Shown here piece by piece: positions 5,382 to 8,291 of a stretch of 8,291 bases of DNA. The notes under the pieces are model-generated. The model searched no databases. It saw only the letters and a list, made by a program, of their open reading frames with translations, and was not told the origin of the DNA. This stretch comes from Pseudomonadota bacterium (GTDB lineage Bacteria; Pseudomonadota; Alphaproteobacteria; Rhodobacterales; Rhodobacteraceae). The stretch spans positions 1-8,291 of the forward strand of contig JACZTQ010000137.1 of NCBI GenBank assembly GCA_022573605.1, given 5' to 3'. Position 1 is the first letter of the stretch, and each line of letters begins with the position of its first letter. Both the position numbers and the translations under genes were made by a program.

Positions 5382-6149
5382 TCAGTCGCGCCGCCGCATC
5401 GCGTTGGCGACCTCGTCGCGGATCATCCGCCGGATGTTCTTCGACAGGCGCTGGCCGATCTCGCCCTCCAATTCGGCCCGGATGAGCTCGCGAATGGTGT
5501 CCTCCAGCGCGCGGGCATCGGGCGTCGCGCCGGACTCGGAAGCCGGATCGGGATCGGGATCGAGCGCGGGACCGGGAATGAATTCCTCCGGCCACTGCCC
5601 GCCGCCCAGGTCCTCGACAATCCCCCCGAAGACTGCCGGCTGGTCCGCCCCGGCGTCCCCGGCGTCATCGCCAACCTCTTGGCCAGCCTCTTGGCCAGCC
5701 TCTTGCGAGGCGGCCTCCCCGGAACCATCCGCGGCTTCATCGCCGGATTCGGCGGCGGCCGGAAACAATCGCCCGGCGTCTTCCGGGCCGGTGTCCGCTT
5801 CGCCCCCGGCGGCGTCTTCGTCCCCACCGGCAGCTTCGGCTCCGGCGGTCTCGGCCGCGCCAGCCGCTTCGGCGTCTTCGTCGGCGGCGGTCTCCTCCGT
5901 CACCAGCCAGTTCGCCGGACCCAGGATCAGCGCGCTGTCATCGCCGTCATCGCCGGCCGGCGCCGCCCCGGCCGGTTCCCCGGCAACGGTGCTGTCGGCG
6001 ACCGCCGGCCGGTCGGAAAAGGTGCGCTCCGCGACGGTCGGCTGGTCCTCCGGTCCGGACCCCTGGCCCGGCTTTTCGCCACCGAATATCCGGCGCAGCG
6101 ACGACCACGCGCCACCGCCGGATTTGCCGGCATCGCCGTCGCTGCTCAT
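5382..6149 (-). CDS. Acidic low-complexity protein with PopZ-like helical C-terminus
   Basis: A 255-residue protein in three parts. The N-terminus (1-25) contains a short basic-hydrophobic patch (SSLRRIF, 16-22). The middle (about 30-210) is a disordered Ala/Gly/Glu/Asp-rich region with QEAG repeats at 149-158 and a DPDPDP run. The C-terminus (215-254) is a charged amphipathic helical segment with IRELIRAEL followed by IRRMIRDEV. This layout, the C-terminal spacing and the position after tolC match alphaproteobacterial PopZ/DUF2497-type proteins, which form polar scaffolds. The usual PopZ N-terminal helix is not evident, so the assignment is tentative. A hydrophobic LILGPANWLV patch (74-83) interrupts the acidic region. 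I chose the ATG at 6149 because it has GGCGG five bases upstream. An in-frame start at 6323 would overlap tolC by 110 bases and add an unconvincing basic tail. The gene lies 64 bp after tolC, probably in the same operon. Confidence 0.75.
   Translation of the reverse strand: MSSDGDAGKSGGGAWSSLRRIFGGEKPGQGSGPEDQPTVAERTFSDRPAVADSTVAGEPAGAAPAGDDGDDSALILGPANWLVTEETAADEDAEAAGAAETAGAEAAGGDEDAAGGEADTGPEDAGRLFPAAAESGDEAADGSGEAASQEAGQEAGQEVGDDAGDAGADQPAVFGGIVEDLGGGQWPEEFIPGPALDPDPDPASESGATPDARALEDTIRELIRAELEGEIGQRLSKNIRRMIRDEVANAMRRRD
5675..5710. repeat. 12-bp tandem repeat inside the acidic protein gene
   Basis: The unit cctcttggccag occurs at 5675-5686 and 5687-5698, with a degraded third copy at 5699-5710. 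On the coding strand each unit encodes Gln-Glu-Ala-Gly in the disordered linker. Being a multiple of three, it can expand or contract by slippage without breaking the frame. A neighbouring ggatcg hexamer occurs three times (5545-5562) and encodes part of DPDPDP. Confidence 0.7.
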
Positions 6150-6178
6150 CGTTGCCGCCTTTGGCGCCGCGTCACCGT

Positions 6179-6204
6179 CCGGCGACACCCGCAAGCGGTG
6201 CCGG
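6179..6204 (-). other. Imperfect hairpin between tolC and the acidic-protein gene
   Basis: Five-base outer arms (ccggc at 6179-6183, gccgg at 6200-6204) enclose an interrupted inner stem with a small loop at about 6193-6194. It lies in the 64-bp gap just after the tolC stop. There is no T-run. It may stabilise the tolC message end or modulate read-through to the next gene. Confidence 0.3.
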
Positions 6205-6213
6205 AGACGCTCC

Positions 6214-7623
6214 TCAGGGCCGCCACTTAAGCCTCCAGACGGTATCATCGGACGGGTCGTAACCAAAGTTCCGGTCACGCACGCCGGCGTAGTACGACGG
6301 CGCCGCGCTCGCCGCTCCGACATCGAGACCGAGGTGAGCCACGGTCAGCTTGCCGATCGAGGCGAGCAGGCTGTAGGCGGCGACATATTCGTCGCGGCGC
6401 GCCACCGCCAGGTTGGAGCGCGCATCGAGCACCTCCTGCTCGGCGTCGAGCACGTCGAGGGTGGTGCGGGCGCCGACCTTGGCCTCCTCGCGCACACCCT
6501 CGAAGGCCAGCCGGGCGGCGCCGACCTCGAGCCGGCCGGCCCGGATCGAGGCCCGCGCGACATCCAGGTTGGCCCACGAGACGCCGACATTGCGCGCCGC
6601 GATGCGCATGGTGTTGTCGATCGTGGCCAAGGCGCCCTCGGCCGCCGCCTGGGCCTCGCGCACGGTGGAATAGTTGAACCCGCCGGTGTAGAGCGGGACC
6701 GTCATGACGATCCCGATCGAGGCCTTCTCCGGGCCCGCCAGGCCGTCCGAGAAGGTCTCCTGCGAAGAAATCCGCCCCTGCAGCGAAACCTGCGGCAGCA
6801 GCGCGCCGATGGCGGCGCGCACGTCGCTGCCCACCGCCTTGCGCTCGAGCCGGGCGGCGATCACGCCCGGGTCGTCGCGCAGCGCCATGGCCACGGCCTG
6901 GTCCTTGCTCGAGGGCAGATCGGGCAGCGGCGGCGGCGGCTGAAGCTGGTCGGGATAGTCGCCGACAACCCGCCGGTAGGCCTCGCGCGAGTTCGCCAAC
7001 GCCCCCTTGGTCGCCGCCAGCCGGCTGCGCGCGGCGGCCAGCCGGGCGCGGGCCTGCTCGACGTCGGTGCGGGTGACCTCGCCGACCTCGAAGCGCTCGC
7101 GCGCGGCGACAAGCTGCTCGCCCAGCACCCGCACGTTGTTGCGGGCGATCGACACCAGCTCCAGGTCGCGGCGCACATCGACAAAGGCCGTCACGGTGTC
7201 GAGCAGGATGCCCTGCTCGGTCGCGATCAGCAGCGCATCCTGCTTCGAGATCCGGATCTCGGCGGCCTCGGTCGCGTTCTCGACCTGGCCACCGGTGTAG
7301 AGCGGCTGCACGACGCTGAGCGAGACGCTGGCCGGATAGTTGGGGAAGCTTACCCCGGGACCGCTGTTGGTCTGGGTCTGCGCGAAGAGGCTGAGTTCGC
7401 CCTCGACCCGCACCCGGCCCCCGGCCCGGGCCTGCACGGCGCGCTCGGAGAGCACATTGACGTCGGCCCGCGCGGCGGCAAGCTCGGGGCTGTCGAGATA
7501 GGCGGTGACCATCGCGTCGGGTAGCGACTGGGCCAGTGCCGGAGCGGCGCCGAGCACCGCGCCAAGGGCGGCGAAGAGAGCCGTGAGGCGGATGCCCCGG
7601 CCTGGCGCAAGGAATGGTCTCAT
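6214..7623 (-). CDS. tolC: TolC-family outer-membrane efflux channel
   Basis: Trimeric outer-membrane channel subunit that joins inner-membrane pumps or type I secretion machinery to the exterior. It has 469 residues, normal for the family. A Sec signal peptide is visible at residues 1-31, with probable cleavage after ALA. The two structural repeats of the family are plain: each begins with a strand ending PLYTGG (107-112 and 310-315) and runs into long coiled-coil helices with the matching motifs EVGEVTRTDV (179-188) and KVGARTTLDV (382-391). The short tail after residue 430 is low in charge clusters. I chose the ATG at 7623-7621 because it starts the signal peptide and has GGGGG eight bases upstream; the same frame is open further but overlaps the pcm-like gene. 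The palindrome CCCAATTGGG (7634-7643) overlaps the ribosome site. The gene lies 38 bp after the pcm-like gene, probably one operon. No pump genes are in the window, so the partner is unknown. Confidence 0.93.
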   Translation of the reverse strand: MRPFLAPGRGIRLTALFAALGAVLGAAPALAQSLPDAMVTAYLDSPELAAARADVNVLSERAVQARAGGRVRVEGELSLFAQTQTNSGPGVSFPNYPASVSLSVVQPLYTGGQVENATEAAEIRISKQDALLIATEQGILLDTVTAFVDVRRDLELVSIARNNVRVLGEQLVAARERFEVGEVTRTDVEQARARLAAARSRLAATKGALANSREAYRRVVGDYPDQLQPPPPLPDLPSSKDQAVAMALRDDPGVIAARLERKAVGSDVRAAIGALLPQVSLQGRISSQETFSDGLAGPEKASIGIVMTVPLYTGGFNYSTVREAQAAAEGALATIDNTMRIAARNVGVSWANLDVARASIRAGRLEVGAARLAFEGVREEAKVGARTTLDVLDAEQEVLDARSNLAVARRDEYVAAYSLLASIGKLTVAHLGLDVGAASAAPSYYAGVRDRNFGYDPSDDTVWRLKWRP

Positions 7624-7661
7624 GCTTTTGTCCCCCAATTGGGTCCGGTCGTTGCGCAAGC

Positions 7662-8291
7662 TCAGAAGGCGAATTCGGCCGCGGCCTCGAACCCGGCCAG
7701 CAGCGGCGCGTCGGCGTCGAAGACATGGCGCCGCGACACCCCGGCGCCGGCCCGCGTCAGCACGCAAGCCTGGCCGACGCCGTTGTGGACACCGGCCTGG
7801 CGGAACAGCGCCACCAGCCGTCCGCCCTGCTTGAGCTGGGCGCTCAGCGCCTCGGGCACGGTCTCGACCGCGCCGTTGATGAAGATCACGTCATAGGGGC
7901 CGTGGGCCGGGTCGCCGGCGGCCGGCTCGCCCTGGCTGACCACCGCGTTGTCGACCTCGAGATCGTTGAGCAGCGCCTGGCTTGGGCCGGCCAGGTCCGG
8001 ATCGGGTTCGATGGCGATCACGGCCTCGGCCATGCGGGCGATCACGGCGGTCGAATAGCCCGTCCCCGGGGCCAGATCGAGCACCAGGTCGCGGGCGCCG
8101 ATGGCGGCGGCCTCGAGCATCTTGGCCAGGGTGCGCGGCTCCAGCAGCACCCGCCCGGGGGCCAGTTCGATCTCGGCCTCGGCATAGGCGACATCGCGCC
8201 GGGCCTTGGCCACAAAGAGCTCGCGCGGGGCCCACAGCATGGCTTCGATGATGGCGTAGCGGGTCACGTCGGAGGGCCGCACCTGGCAATC
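7662..8291 (-). CDS. Pcm-family (protein-L-isoaspartate O-methyltransferase-like) protein, 5' end outside window
   Basis: SAM-dependent methyltransferase of the Pcm family. The reading frame stays open to the window edge. The codons before the first in-frame GTG (8282-8280) read Asp-Cys-Gln, and alphaproteobacterial homologues commonly have DCQVRPSDVT at this place, so the true start is upstream of the window and the GTG is an internal Val. The SAM-binding motif I is VLDLAPGTGYS, a variant of the usual glycine-rich loop, followed by an acidic post-I strand (AIEPDPD). The segment aligning with the isoaspartate-binding GQTISQP of E. coli Pcm reads GRVLLEP here (about 8136-8156), so the active-site Ser is Leu. 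This resembles the Pcm-like subgroup found beside tolC in Alphaproteobacteria, whose substrate is unclear. It is the first visible gene of the pcm-like, tolC, acidic-protein run. Confidence 0.85.
   Translation of the reverse strand, partial: DCQVRPSDVTRYAIIEAMLWAPRELFVAKARRDVAYAEAEIELAPGRVLLEPRTLAKMLEAAAIGARDLVLDLAPGTGYSTAVIARMAEAVIAIEPDPDLAGPSQALLNDLEVDNAVVSQGEPAAGDPAHGPYDVIFINGAVETVPEALSAQLKQGGRLVALFRQAGVHNGVGQACVLTRAGAGVSRRHVFDADAPLLAGFEAAAEFAF

Noticed and set aside
5382..6323. Longer N-terminus for the acidic protein, starting at 6323
   Set aside because: It would overlap tolC by 110 bases and add an Arg/Thr/Pro-rich tail with no support, while the ATG at 6149 has a good ribosome site.
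5284..7524. Plus-strand open frame of 746 codons opposite the acidic protein and tolC
   Set aside because: It is antisense to tolC, which has unmistakable family motifs, and shows no domain or good ribosome site of its own.
6214..7767. Longer tolC start at 7767
   Set aside because: It would overlap the pcm-like coding region and bury the signal peptide; the ATG at 7623 gives a proper Sec signal and a ribosome site.

Overview
The window reads as chromosomal DNA of a high-GC alphaproteobacterium. The evidence is strong third-position G/C bias, which also leaves very long open antisense shadow frames, and a pcm-like, tolC, acidic PopZ-like gene run that is typical of Alphaproteobacteria. It also carries a twin-arginine solute-binding protein of a kind common in that class. 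I see no rRNA, tRNA, CRISPR array, transposase or phage gene.

Left block (1-2708, minus strand): a PotD-like binding protein with a Tat signal, then a PotB-like permease, then the first two codons of what is probably a PotC-like permease that overlaps it by ATGA. A GC hairpin separates the binding-protein and permease genes. It could cap permease expression, and it bears on where the permease really starts. The ATPase of this transporter is not in the window.

Divergent control region (2311-2708): a plausible minus-strand promoter lies inside a 13-bp direct repeat repeated every 15 bp, which looks like an operator. A leader of about 190 nt follows.

Centre (2709-5084, plus strand): one 791-residue protein joins an aminoglycoside-phosphotransferase-fold kinase, most like hydroxylysine kinase, to a class III PLP enzyme of the AGXT2L (ethanolamine-phosphate / phosphohydroxylysine phospho-lyase) branch. 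The proposed system is uptake of a cationic amino alcohol by the divergent transporter, phosphorylation of its hydroxyl by the N-terminal half, and elimination of ammonia and phosphate by the C-terminal half to give an aldehyde. The substrate is not known. A hydroxylated polyamine, hydroxylysine or a small amino alcohol would all fit. This is the most interesting part of the window.

Convergent gap (5085-5381): a compound palindromic repeat with the GTAGGG/CCCTAC signature seen in dispersed intergenic repeats. It sits exactly between the catabolic locus and the next block.

Right block (5382-8291, minus strand): a Pcm-family methyltransferase (its start is beyond the window edge), a TolC-family outer-membrane channel and a 255-residue acidic, low-complexity protein with a helical, PopZ-like C-terminus. 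They are probably one operon read from right to left. This looks like conserved core synteny, whereas the transporter/kinase-lyase block looks like accessory catabolism placed next to it.
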